From the NCBI GenBank assembly GCA_021823365.1, contig JAKAOD010000007.1, forward strand, positions 1 through 17,710: a stretch of DNA of 17,710 nucleotides, in the 5' to 3' direction. Shown one piece after another: positions 7,358 to 15,974 of the stretch; the stretch's first letter is position 1, and each line of letters starts with the position of its first letter. The notes below the pieces were generated by a model. That model searched no databases, was not told the DNA's origin, and saw only the letters and a program-made list of their open reading frames with translations. The stretch comes from Actinomycetes bacterium. Lineage in GTDB: Bacteria; Actinomycetota; Acidimicrobiia; Acidimicrobiales; Bog-793. Both the position numbers and the translations under genes were made by a program.

Positions 7358-7840
7358 TCAGCCGAGCACGCCGCCGGCCATCTTCTGGAGGTGCTTGAGG
7401 ATGGCCATGTGCTTTCGCGTGTCGAGCTCCATCGTCTCGACGATGAGCGACCACAGCGTCGTGTCGGCCACCGGCCGGACCGTCCGGCGCAGGCGCTTCA
7501 GGCTCCGTGCGTCCTGGCGCTCCAGCGCGAGCATCCGCCCGGTCGCCTCGAGCAGCTCCCGCCGGTCGGCCCGGGTGGCCGGGACCTCGGGCACGGCGTC
7601 TTCCGCCGAGCGGAGCTCGACCTCGGCGCGCAGCGCATTCGCGAGCTCGACGAAGATCCGGTGGTGGCGCTCCTCGTCGTCGATGATCATGTGCGCCAGG
7701 TAGGCGACGTCCTTCGCGTCGGGCTCCGCGGCGAGCTGGCGGTACCCCTCGAGCACCTCGGCCTCGGCGGCCGCATGGGAGACGAGTTGCTCGTAGACCT
7801 CCTGCTCCCACGGGCTCGCCCCGACAAGCACGTCAGCCAT
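7358..7840 (-). CDS. Small ferritin-like (four-helix, possible diiron) protein
   Basis: 160 residues, almost entirely helical, soluble, with no signal peptide. Helix 1 carries EQEVYEQLVSHAAAEAEVLEGY (residues 12-33). Helix 2 has the ferritin-like DDEERHHRIF (54-63) in which E57..H60 forms ExxH. Helix 3 has LLEATGRMLALERQD (96-110). Helix 4 is IVETMELDTRKHMAILKHLQ (133-152), where the ligand pattern is weaker (D140/H144, no clean ExxH). The pattern suggests a ferritin-like or rubrerythrin-like fold, perhaps metal binding; function is not known to me. The start ATG 7838-7840 has GGAGAG just upstream. Two in-frame ATGs further up (7850-7852, 7925-7927) are less well placed but would add 4 or 29 residues. 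It precedes the glycosyltransferase at 4785-7334 by 23 bases. Confidence 0.7.
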   Translation of the reverse strand: MADVLVGASPWEQEVYEQLVSHAAAEAEVLEGYRQLAAEPDAKDVAYLAHMIIDDEERHHRIFVELANALRAEVELRSAEDAVPEVPATRADRRELLEATGRMLALERQDARSLKRLRRTVRPVADTTLWSLIVETMELDTRKHMAILKHLQKMAGGVLG

Positions 7841-8084
7841 CGCTCTCTCCATCCTCGCCTGCCGCCCACGCAGCAGCTCCGGCGGCACGTGGCGCCCGTG
7901 GGAGGTTCCCCGGGCGGCGCCCGCCATCGGTTTGATCCAATGCTGGCGCCCTGATCGCAGCCGTGGCAGGGTCCAAAGGCCCTCGCTCGGGCTGGACCTC
8001 GATGCTCCCGCTCGCTTCGTTCGTCGCGGGCAGGCGGGCAGGCGGCGCAGCGCGCCCCGGGCCGCACCTGCCAGGAGCCCGACG

Positions 8085-9332
8085 TCAGGCGGCGTGCTCG
8101 AGAAGGTCCTCCGGGAGCAGCTGCTCGGTGACGAGACGCTCGAAGCGCTCGGGACGCCCGCCGACGTATCGCCGGCAGAGCGGAAGCCCCTCGACGTAGC
8201 AGGAGATGTACGAGCGCCAGAGCGGGTCGAGGAGGAAGGCAACCGAGCGCTCGGCACGCGGCCGCGCCTGCAGCGCGAGCCGCGCGATCTCGTCCACGAC
8301 CGTGTCCGGCTCCGCCCCGTCCTCGTGCAACCGGAAGGCAGCGAGGGCGCGTACGCCGCCAAGCGCCTCCTCCGCCTGGGCGACGACCGCCACGGTGTCG
8401 GCGTCGTAGGGGACGCCGAGCGGCCGCAGGTGCTCGGCGATCAGGCGCTCCGGCCGCTCCCCCATCACGACCTCGAGGCCGAGGTCGGCGAGCCCTTCGG
8501 CGACGAGGCACTGGGGCGTGCCGACGAGAAAGATCGACTCCTCCCACCACTGGCGCGACCTGACGAGCCCGACCTCCTTCCGGCTGTGCTCGGTGTGGTG
8601 GCCCGGGTAGGTCTCGTGGGCGACGAGGTGGGCAAGCGAGGTGGAGAGCACCGGGAGGTCGACGTTGATCGCGACCCGCGAGGACAGCCCGCCCAAGTAG
8701 TAGTTGAAGCCGCTCCAGGGCCTGTCCCGCATCAGCACCCACTCGACCTGCTCGCCGTCGGGAAGCCCGAACAGGCGCGAGGTCCGCTCCCTCAGATCCT
8801 CCGTGAGGGTGGACAACGCGGCCATCAGCGCATCCGGGGGGACGGCCTGCGCCTCGCGCCAGGCCACCAGGCGCTCCACGAGCGACCCGCTGCCCGGCAC
8901 GACGGCGTCGAGGCTGCGGTGCGCCGCAAGGATCGTCTCCTCCTCCGGCCGCCCGGGCCGGACGCCGTAGCAATGCTCGACCTCGTCGGCGTAGCCGATC
9001 CGCTCGCCGGCGAGCAGGCGCGCCGAGGTGAGGAGCCCGACGACCTGGGCGCGCAGCCAGCGACGTCGCCCGGCCGCCGCGGTCGAGGTCCCCTCGCCGC
9101 CCGTGCCGTCCCCGAGCCGGGAGGGGTCGCCGAGCGGCTCACCGGCGTCGAGGGCGCCGAGCAGCGCTCGGGCCTCGGCGACGAGCGCGGAGGGCGGCGC
9201 GGGCGGCGCCGAGGCGATCTCGGCGGCGAGCGCCGCCGGACCGTAGTAGGCGTCGACGAAGCCGTCGGCGTGGCGTCCGAGCGCCAGCCCGAGGCGGAGG
9301 TAGCGCTCGACGGCGCCCGGAGCGACTGCCAC
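8085..9332 (-). CDS. Short DUF885-type putative zinc hydrolase
   Basis: 415 residues. The diagnostic motif is HETYPGHHTEH at 239-249, the HExxPGHH signature of the DUF885 family, which is distantly related to zinc peptidases. A following VAEGLADLGLEV (277-288) supplies Glu279 as the likely third ligand. Other regions seen are MRDRPWSGFNYYLGGLSS (201-218) and an N-terminal DGFVDAYYGP typical of this shorter subgroup. Most DUF885 proteins are about 550-600 residues and often secreted; this one has no signal peptide and lacks the longer N-terminal part, so it appears to be a compact cytoplasmic version. Substrate is unknown. The GTG start at 9330-9332 lies only 7 bases after the dienelactone hydrolase stop, so the two genes form an operon, probably translationally coupled because no Shine-Dalgarno is visible. 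A 244-base gap to the ferritin-like start contains no recognisable gene. Confidence 0.8.
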   Translation of the reverse strand: MAVAPGAVERYLRLGLALGRHADGFVDAYYGPAALAAEIASAPPAPPSALVAEARALLGALDAGEPLGDPSRLGDGTGGEGTSTAAAGRRRWLRAQVVGLLTSARLLAGERIGYADEVEHCYGVRPGRPEEETILAAHRSLDAVVPGSGSLVERLVAWREAQAVPPDALMAALSTLTEDLRERTSRLFGLPDGEQVEWVLMRDRPWSGFNYYLGGLSSRVAINVDLPVLSTSLAHLVAHETYPGHHTEHSRKEVGLVRSRQWWEESIFLVGTPQCLVAEGLADLGLEVVMGERPERLIAEHLRPLGVPYDADTVAVVAQAEEALGGVRALAAFRLHEDGAEPDTVVDEIARLALQARPRAERSVAFLLDPLWRSYISCYVEGLPLCRRYVGGRPERFERLVTEQLLPEDLLEHAA

Positions 9333-9339
9333 GCGGGAG

Positions 9340-10023
9340 CTAGCCCAGCCGGGACCGGAGGAACTCGATCGTCCTGCTCCAGGCGAGGCGCGACGCGTCG
9401 GCGTCGTAGACCTCGGGACGCGTGTCGTTGAAGAAGGCGTGCTCCGTCCCGGGATAGTCGTGGACGGTGACGTCGTCGTTGCCGGCGGCCCGGAGGCCGG
9501 CGGCGAGCTGCCGGGCGTACTCCGGCGTCGCGAAGTCGTCGTGCTCGGCGAAGTGGGCAAGCACCGGCGCGCGCAGGCGGGACCAGTCCGGCTTGACGCC
9601 GGGCCAGGCAATTCCGCCGTAGAAGGGGACGACGGCACGCACCTTCTCCGGCCGCTCGGTCGCGAGCACGAGCGCGAGCCCGCCGCCCATGCAGAACCCG
9701 ACGACGCCCACCCCCTCGCCGCCCGCCCGCTCGAGCAGGGCGTCGATCGCGCCGGAGAAGTCCTTCGCCGCTCGGTCGATCTGGAGCGCCATGAGGAGCT
9801 TGCCTGCCTCGTCAGGCTCGGTCGTCTTGCGGCCGTGGTAGAAGTCGGGCGCGAGGGCGGTGAACCCCTCGCCGGCGAAGCGCTCGCAGACGTCCTCGAT
9901 GTGGGGGACGAGGCCCCACCACTCCTGGACGACGAGGACCCCGGGCCCGCCGCCGCTCGGGGGGACGGCGAGGCTCCCCGTGCCGGCCGCGCCGTTGCTC
10001 GGGAACTCGATCGTCGTGGTCAC
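9340..10023 (-). CDS. Dienelactone hydrolase family protein
   Basis: 227-residue alpha/beta-hydrolase of the dienelactone hydrolase family, which opens lactones or related esters in aromatic-ring catabolism; many members have other esterase roles, so the real substrate is unknown. Seen directly: the N-terminal LVVQEWWGLVPHIEDVCERFA (E34 corresponds to the Glu that holds the nucleophile), the nucleophile elbow GFCMGGG with Cys111, an acid residue in FAEHDDF (D162 or D163), and the catalytic His195 in PGTEHAFFND. Length matches the family (about 230-240). Start is GTG 10021-10023; no good ribosome site is visible upstream. The stop TAG at 9340-9342 is followed 7 bases later by the DUF885-type gene. 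Confidence 0.9.
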   Translation of the reverse strand: MTTTIEFPSNGAAGTGSLAVPPSGGGPGVLVVQEWWGLVPHIEDVCERFAGEGFTALAPDFYHGRKTTEPDEAGKLLMALQIDRAAKDFSGAIDALLERAGGEGVGVVGFCMGGGLALVLATERPEKVRAVVPFYGGIAWPGVKPDWSRLRAPVLAHFAEHDDFATPEYARQLAAGLRAAGNDDVTVHDYPGTEHAFFNDTRPEVYDADASRLAWSRTIEFLRSRLG

Positions 10024-10058
10024 GGACCGAAGCTATCGCTCACGAGTGGATGCTGCCC

Positions 10059-10091
10059 GGCCGAGGCGGCGAGGCGGCCGAGGCGGCGAGG
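10059..10091. repeat. Tandem duplication of a 17-base unit
   Basis: The unit GGCCGAGGCGGCGAGGC at 10059-10075 is repeated at once at 10076-10091 with only its last base differing (A at 10092). It lies in the 92-base gap between the fumC stop and the dienelactone hydrolase start. A short hairpin, TCCCC-CGC-GGGGA (10098-10110), follows on the fumC side just after its stop codon and could end fumC transcription, though it has no T-run. Confidence 0.6.
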
Positions 10092-10115
10092 AGGACGTCC
10101 CCCGCGGGGAGCGGC

Positions 10116-11534
<1,419 letters not shown>

Positions 11535-11540
11535 CGGCGT

Positions 11541-11546
11541 CCTCCT
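11541..11546 (-). promoter_or_regulatory. fumC: Ribosome binding site fixing the fumC start
   Basis: AGGAGG on the minus strand, 6 bases before ATG 11532-11534. It rules out the 176-codon in-frame extension that stays open upstream to 12062. Confidence 0.8.
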
Positions 11547-11717
11547 TCGTCGCATCCAGCAGGCGCGCCGTCCGCCGCGCCGCCGGGTCGTGGCCTGACG
11601 CCACGCCGGGCTTCGTGACCGGCTCCGTCGCCGCGCCTCGTCGCCGGCGGGCCCTCGAACCGGCAGCCTACCGGCGCGGGTCTCCGTCTGCGACACGGGG
11701 GCGCAAGACCAAAAGGC

Positions 11718-11746
11718 TTGCCAAGTGCGCCATCCACGGATAGGTT
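11718..11746 (+). promoter_or_regulatory. Putative sigma-70-type promoter of the NlpC/P60 gene
   Basis: TTGCCA (11718-11723), a 17-base spacer and TAGGTT (11741-11746) match the -35 consensus TTGACA at five of six positions and the actinobacterial TAnnnT -10. Transcription would begin near 11753. If real, it excludes the GTG at 11725 as a start, because that lies inside the promoter, and supports an almost leaderless start at GTG 11758 or a start at ATG 11806. In DNA this GC-rich such a match is less frequent by chance, but this is not proof. Confidence 0.45.
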
Positions 11747-12885
11747 CTCGGAACGTTGTGGCAGCGGGCAAGCGATTATTCGCGGGCTGTCGCTCGCGAC
11801 GGACCATGTTCGCCTTGGCGCTCATCCTGGTGGGGAGCGTCGGCGCGGAGCTGACCACACCCTCGGCCGCCGTCGCTGCCAGCGTCGGCACGCTACGGGG
11901 GCGCGCCGCGGCCATCGCCACCCGGCTCAACGTGGCCGAGCTCAAGCTCCAGGTCCTCTCTGAAGAGTACGACCAGGCACGATTGCGCGCCGCGTCGCTC
12001 GACGCCGCCGTCGAGCGCGACCGCGCTGCCCTCCTCGACGCCGGAGCGGCGATGCGGCGCACGTCCGCCGCCCTCCGGCACGACGCCGTCGCCGCCTACG
12101 TCAACGACGGCTCCGCCTCCGACCTCGCCGTCGTCATGACGGGCAGCGCGAGCTCGCTCCAGCTCCGCCAGACCTACCTCGAAGCCGCCGCCGGCTCGCT
12201 CTCGACCGCGGCGACGTCCTACGTCGACTCTCGGCACCACTTCGCCGTGCGCGAGGCGACGCTCCGGCGCGCCGAGTCGGCGGCAGCTGCGACAGAGCAC
12301 ACGCTCTCGTCCGCCAGACAAGCCGCCGCCGACCTCATCGCGCAGCTCGAACGCGCCCAAGCTGCAGTGAAGGGCCAGCTGGCGGTGGCGGTCGCCGAGC
12401 AGCTGCGAATCCAGCAAGCGCAGGAGGCGGCAAGAGCCGCCGCGGCGCGGCGCGCCGCCTCGACGCTCTCGCTGGCGGTCTCCCAGCCCCCACCTCCGAG
12501 CCCGAGCCTGCTGCCGGCTCCGGCAGCAGGCGGCGGTCAGGGCGAGACGGCGGTGCACGCTGCCGAGAGCCAGCTCGGCGTGCCCTACGTCTGGGCGGGC
12601 GCGACGCCCGGTGCCGGCTTCGACTGCTCCGGCCTCACGATGTGGGCCTGGGCCCAGGCCGGCGTCTCGCTCCCGCACTCAGCCCAGGCCCAGTACGACA
12701 GCGTCGAGCACGTCTCGCTGTCCGACCTCCAGCCGGGCGACCTCGTCTTCTACGCGAGTGGCGGGTACATCTACCACGTGATCATGTACATCGGCGGCGG
12801 CGAGGCGATCCAGGCTGAGGACACCGGCACGGTCATCCAGATCACGCCGGTGTGGCCGGGCGCCTACGGCGCCGGACGTCCCTAG
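11725..12885 (+). CDS. Secreted NlpC/P60 peptidoglycan hydrolase with N-terminal coiled coil
   Basis: 386 residues from GTG 11725. A basic N-region (KR, RSRR) and a hydrophobic stretch [13 protein letters not shown] (29-41) ending near PSAAVAA form a signal peptide. Residues 55-250 are an Ala/Arg/Glu-rich helical coiled coil ([20 protein letters not shown] and after), as in RipA-like proteins, followed by a Pro-rich linker ([12 protein letters not shown], 255-266). The catalytic domain is 275-386: Cys301 in [12 protein letters not shown] and His351 in [10 protein letters not shown]. The third polar residue, usually His in AIHAP, is Gln363 here (AIQAED). Such enzymes cut stem peptides during cell separation or wall turnover. 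The start is uncertain: AAAGG lies 8 bases before GTG 11725, but a promoter-like pair overlaps it and GTG 11758 would still leave a charged n-region. The gene diverges from fumC. Confidence 0.85.
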   Translation: MRHPRIGSRNVVAAGKRLFAGCRSRRTMFALALILVGSVGAELTTPSAAVAASVGTLRGRAAAIATRLNVAELKLQVLSEEYDQARLRAASLDAAVERDRAALLDAGAAMRRTSAALRHDAVAAYVNDGSASDLAVVMTGSASSLQLRQTYLEAAAGSLSTAATSYVDSRHHFAVREATLRRAESAAAATEHTLSSARQAAADLIAQLERAQAAVKGQLAVAVAEQLRIQQAQEAARAAAARRAASTLSLAVSQPPPPSPSLLPAPAAGGGQGETAVHAAESQLGVPYVWAGATPGAGFDCSGLTMWAWAQAGVSLPHSAQAQYDSVEHVSLSDLQPGDLVFYASGGYIYHVIMYIGGGEAIQAEDTGTVIQITPVWPGAYGAGRP

Positions 12886-12924
12886 CACCGGACCCCGGCT
12901 CCGGTCGGACGTTCCCGCCGCGTC

Positions 12925-13878
12925 GTGCACGCCGTCACCATCGAGGGGGGCCGGCTTCGCTGGGCCGAGCGACCCGACCCGGCCCCCGGCGCGGGCGAGC
13001 TGCTCGTCGCCGTCGGGGCGGCCGGGGTCAACGCCGCCGACCTCCTCCAGCTCGCCGGGCGCTACCCGGCACCCGCCGGCGCGCCGGCGGACATCCCGGG
13101 CCTCGAGTGCGCCGGGCTGGTCGCCGCCGTCGGGGCCGGGGTCACCCGCTTCGCGCCCGGTGACCCGGTGATGGGGCTGCTCGGCGGAGGCGGCCAGGCC
13201 GAGCTCGCCCTCCTGCACGAGCGCGTGGCCGTCGCTGTCCCACCCGGCTGCCCCATGGAGCAAGCTGGCGGGTTCTGCGAGGCATTCGCCACGGCGCACG
13301 ACGCCTTGTTCGCCCAGGGAGGGCTCGGGATGGGCGAGCGGCTGCTCGTCACCGGGGCGGCAGGCGGCGTCGGGACGGCGGCCGTCCAGCTCGGCGTCGC
13401 CACGGGCGCGCAGGTCGTCGCGAGCGTCCGGGACCCGGCGCTGCGCCCCGCCGTCGCGGCGCTCGGCGCCGAGCCGGTCGAACCGGGAGACGCCGCTCGC
13501 CTCGGCCCCTACGACCTCGTGCTCGAGCTCGTCGGCGGAGCAGGGTTCGCCGAGAGCTTCGGGGCGCTCGCGACCGGCGGGCGGCTCGTCGTCATCGGCG
13601 TCGGCGCCGGCAGGAAGGTCGAGCTGTCCCTCGGCGATCTCATGGCCGGGCGGCGGACGCTCCGCGGCTCGACGCTGCGGGCCCGCCCCCTGGAAGAGAA
13701 GGCGACGGTGCTGCGCGCCGTCGAGCGCCACGTGCTCCCGCTGCTCGCCGCCGGCCGCCTCGGCGTGCCGATCGAGCAGCGCTTCGCGCTCGCCGACGCG
13801 ACCGCCGCCTATGATCGCTTCGCCTCCGGCGGCAAGCTCGGCAAGATCGTGCTCGTGGCCCACAGCGCCGTCCCATAG
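12925..13878 (+). CDS. NAD(P)H:quinone oxidoreductase, PIG3-like, zinc-free MDR family
   Basis: 317 residues, cytoplasmic. The GroES-like N-domain shows GVNAADLLQLAGRYPAPAGA (34-53), PGLECAGLVAAVGAGVTRFAPGD (58-80) and a GGGGQAELALLHE stretch, the pattern of PIG3-type quinone oxidoreductases that lack the zinc-site Cys/His of alcohol dehydrogenases. The Rossmann part begins at EAFATAHDALF and has the nucleotide loop VTGAAGGVGTAAVQL (142-156). The C-terminus GGKLGKIVLVA is also typical. Such enzymes reduce quinones or enones with NAD(P)H; substrate is not predictable here. The start is GTG 12925-12927 without a clear ribosome site, 39 bases after the NlpC/P60 stop, so the two may be co-transcribed. 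The next gene begins 42 bases after its TAG. Confidence 0.88.
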   Translation: MHAVTIEGGRLRWAERPDPAPGAGELLVAVGAAGVNAADLLQLAGRYPAPAGAPADIPGLECAGLVAAVGAGVTRFAPGDPVMGLLGGGGQAELALLHERVAVAVPPGCPMEQAGGFCEAFATAHDALFAQGGLGMGERLLVTGAAGGVGTAAVQLGVATGAQVVASVRDPALRPAVAALGAEPVEPGDAARLGPYDLVLELVGGAGFAESFGALATGGRLVVIGVGAGRKVELSLGDLMAGRRTLRGSTLRARPLEEKATVLRAVERHVLPLLAAGRLGVPIEQRFALADATAAYDRFASGGKLGKIVLVAHSAVP

Positions 13879-13920
13879 TTCCCACGACGTGCTCACAGGG
13901 CGGAGCGCGATCGTCGGAGC

Positions 13921-15957
13921 ATGCGGATTCCGTTTCGTCGACTGCCCCGCCTGGGCGCGGGCGCATCCGGCGCCGGCACGGCGGGACGGCAGGGGCGGTC
14001 ACGACGCCGTGACGTCATGCTCTACGGCGTGCTCGTGCTCGCGTTCGCCGCCGTAGCCGGCCTCGGGCTCAACTACGTGTTCAACCCCAGCTCCCCCGCC
14101 GCGAGCGCCGTCCGGACGGCGACAGTCGAGCGCGGCGTCGTGCAGACGACGGAGACCTCGACCGGCAACATCGCCGGGGCGAGCACCGCGTCGCTCGACT
14201 TCTCGACGAGCGGAACCGTGACCGCGGTCGACGTGGCCGTCGGCGATCACGTGCACGCCGGTGAGGTCCTCGCCAAGATCGACCCGTCGCAAGCCGAAGC
14301 CGCCCTCTCCTCCGCCAGGGCTTCGCTCGCCGCGGCGCAGCAGAACCTCGCGACGGCGCAGCAGGGCGGGAGCAGCTCGACGAAGACGTCGAACAAGGCG
14401 ACGCTCGTCAACGACCAGTCCTCCCTGGCTGCGGCCGAGCAGCAGCTGGGCTCCGACGAGACCGCACTCGCCACGGCACAGTCCCAGCTCGCCGCCGACG
14501 AGTCGCTCGGATGCCCGACCTCGGGCTCGAGCTCGGCGGGCAGCACCGGAGCCTCGTCCGGGTCGTCCGCGTCCTCGAGCTCGTCGAGCAGCGCCTCGTC
14601 CTCCGGCAGCTCCACCGGCACGGGCTCGTCGGGCTCCACTGGATCCTCCGGGACGTCCGGCTCGTCGGGCTCACCGTCGTCCTCGAGCACCGGCACGACC
14701 GCAGCCGCCGAGTCGTCGGCGGTCGCCCTCGCGTCGACGGCGGCGCCGAGCGCCTCGACGGGCGCGGCGAGCGGCGTCTCGGCGAGAACGGCGACGCTGA
14801 GCGGCTCGGTCGACCCGAACGGCGCGAGCACGAGCTATTCCTTCCTCTACGGGCGCTCCTCGTCGCTCGACGAGTCGACTCCGGCGGAGATCGTCGGCAG
14901 CGGCACGTCGGCGACGACGGTCACCTTCACCCTCACCAACCTCCGCCCCGACACGACCTACGGATTCCGCATCGTCGCGACGAACGCCTACGGCACGGTG
15001 GAGGGCGCGGTCGTCAACCTCACGACGGAGAAGACCTCCTGCGCCACCGACCGAGAGACGGTGACGAGCGACGCGCAGACCGTCCAGCACCAGACGGCGG
15101 CCGTCAACCAGGCAAAGCTTGCCCTTGCCGCGCAGCAGGCCTCGATCGCCGAGACCGCGCAGACGAACGCCACGACCATCGAGCAGGACCGGGCCACGGT
15201 GGACACCGACCAGGCGACCGTGAGCTCTGACGAGACGGCCCTTGCCGGCACGACGATCACGTCCCCGATCACCGGCACGGTCACGGCCGTGAACGGGTCC
15301 GCGGGCGAGACGGTGAGCGCCGGCACCTCGACGGTGTCCTCGGCGGCGGCGCTCGCGACGAGCTCGAGCTCCTCGTCCGCCTCGGGTGGGTCGGGTTCAT
15401 CCTCGGGCTTCATCACCGTGACGAACCTCGGGAGCCTCGACGTCGTCGTGTCGTTCCCCGAGGCCGACATCGGCCAGGTCGCCGTCGGCCAGCCGGCGAC
15501 CGTCACGCTCGCGGCGCTCACGAGCACCGAGCTCCCCGGCAAGGTGACCTGGGTCTCACCCACCTCGACCGTCTCGAGCAACGTCGTCGACTACGACGTG
15601 ACGATCGCCCTCGGCGACCCGCCCTCGACGGTTCGGGACGGCATGACGGCGGACGTGAGCGTCGTGACGGCCACCGAGAGCGGCGTGCTCTACGTCCCGA
15701 GCTCGGCGATCACGACCGTCGGCACGCGCTCGACCGTCACGGTCCTGCAGGGAAAGAAGCAAGTCACCAGGCAGGTCGTCACGGGGCTCGTCGGCAGCTC
15801 GACGACTCAAGTCGTGAGCGGGCTGAAGGCCGGCGAGCAGGTCGTGCTGCCGACGGTCTCGGTGTCCTCCACAGCCAGCTCGGGGACCAGCGGCGCGTTC
15901 GTCGGCCGCGGCTTCGGCCGCGGTGGCGGGGGCTTCCTCCGCAGGCTCGGCGGCTGA
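13921..15957 (+). CDS. MacA/HlyD-type membrane fusion protein with FN3-like insertion in the hairpin
   Basis: 678 residues, much longer than the usual 350-450. In order: basic N-terminus; one membrane segment (33-53); first lipoyl half GTVTAVDVAVGDHVHAGEVLAKID (98-121); helix 1 (122-196, with a Gly/Ser break near 149-158); Cys198; Ser/Gly/Thr-rich linker (199-285); FN3-like domain (286-372; SVDPNGAS, TNLRPDTTYGFRIVATNAYG); Cys374; helix 2 (375-441); second lipoyl half TTITSPITGTVTAVNGSAGETV (444-465); another Ser/Gly-rich insert (471-495); beta-barrel LDVVVSFPEADIGQVAVGQPATV (506-528); membrane-proximal part to about 645; Gly/Arg-rich tail. These are the only two cysteines. Adaptors of this family link a MacB-type ATPase/permease to the outer side of the cell. 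Start ATG 13921; ATG 14017 just before the membrane segment is an alternative. The ATPase gene begins 17 bases after the stop. Confidence 0.88.
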   Translation: MRIPFRRLPRLGAGASGAGTAGRQGRSRRRDVMLYGVLVLAFAAVAGLGLNYVFNPSSPAASAVRTATVERGVVQTTETSTGNIAGASTASLDFSTSGTVTAVDVAVGDHVHAGEVLAKIDPSQAEAALSSARASLAAAQQNLATAQQGGSSSTKTSNKATLVNDQSSLAAAEQQLGSDETALATAQSQLAADESLGCPTSGSSSAGSTGASSGSSASSSSSSSASSSGSSTGTGSSGSTGSSGTSGSSGSPSSSSTGTTAAAESSAVALASTAAPSASTGAASGVSARTATLSGSVDPNGASTSYSFLYGRSSSLDESTPAEIVGSGTSATTVTFTLTNLRPDTTYGFRIVATNAYGTVEGAVVNLTTEKTSCATDRETVTSDAQTVQHQTAAVNQAKLALAAQQASIAETAQTNATTIEQDRATVDTDQATVSSDETALAGTTITSPITGTVTAVNGSAGETVSAGTSTVSSAAALATSSSSSSASGGSGSSSGFITVTNLGSLDVVVSFPEADIGQVAVGQPATVTLAALTSTELPGKVTWVSPTSTVSSNVVDYDVTIALGDPPSTVRDGMTADVSVVTATESGVLYVPSSAITTVGTRSTVTVLQGKKQVTRQVVTGLVGSSTTQVVSGLKAGEQVVLPTVSVSSTASSGTSGAFVGRGFGRGGGGFLRRLGG

Positions 15958-15974
15958 GCGGCGAGCCGGGCGCC

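Noticed and set aside
4896..7703. A 935-codon open frame on the plus strand, longer than any gene here
   Set aside because: It is antisense to the glycosyltransferase and ferritin-like genes. The translation is rich in Arg/Gly/Glu/Val with no recognisable domain, which is what the antisense of GC-rich coding DNA gives. The minus-strand protein has clear glycosyltransferase motifs.
7841..8084. GGGxCC-TTT-GGxCCC like sequence near 7970 in the 244-base gap, considered as a terminator or small RNA
   Set aside because: The pairing is broken after three base pairs and no T-run follows. I see no gene or RNA I can support in this gap.
7932..9431. A 499-codon open frame on the plus strand
   Set aside because: Antisense to the DUF885-type gene, which carries the HETYPGHH motif in the opposite frame.
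12679..13896. A 405-codon open frame on the minus strand
   Set aside because: Antisense to the quinone oxidoreductase gene, whose nucleotide loop and family motifs are on the plus strand.
14520..14700. Ser/Gly-rich DNA in the adaptor gene, considered as a tandem DNA repeat
   Set aside because: The codons vary and no fixed unit repeats, so it is protein low complexity rather than a DNA tandem array.
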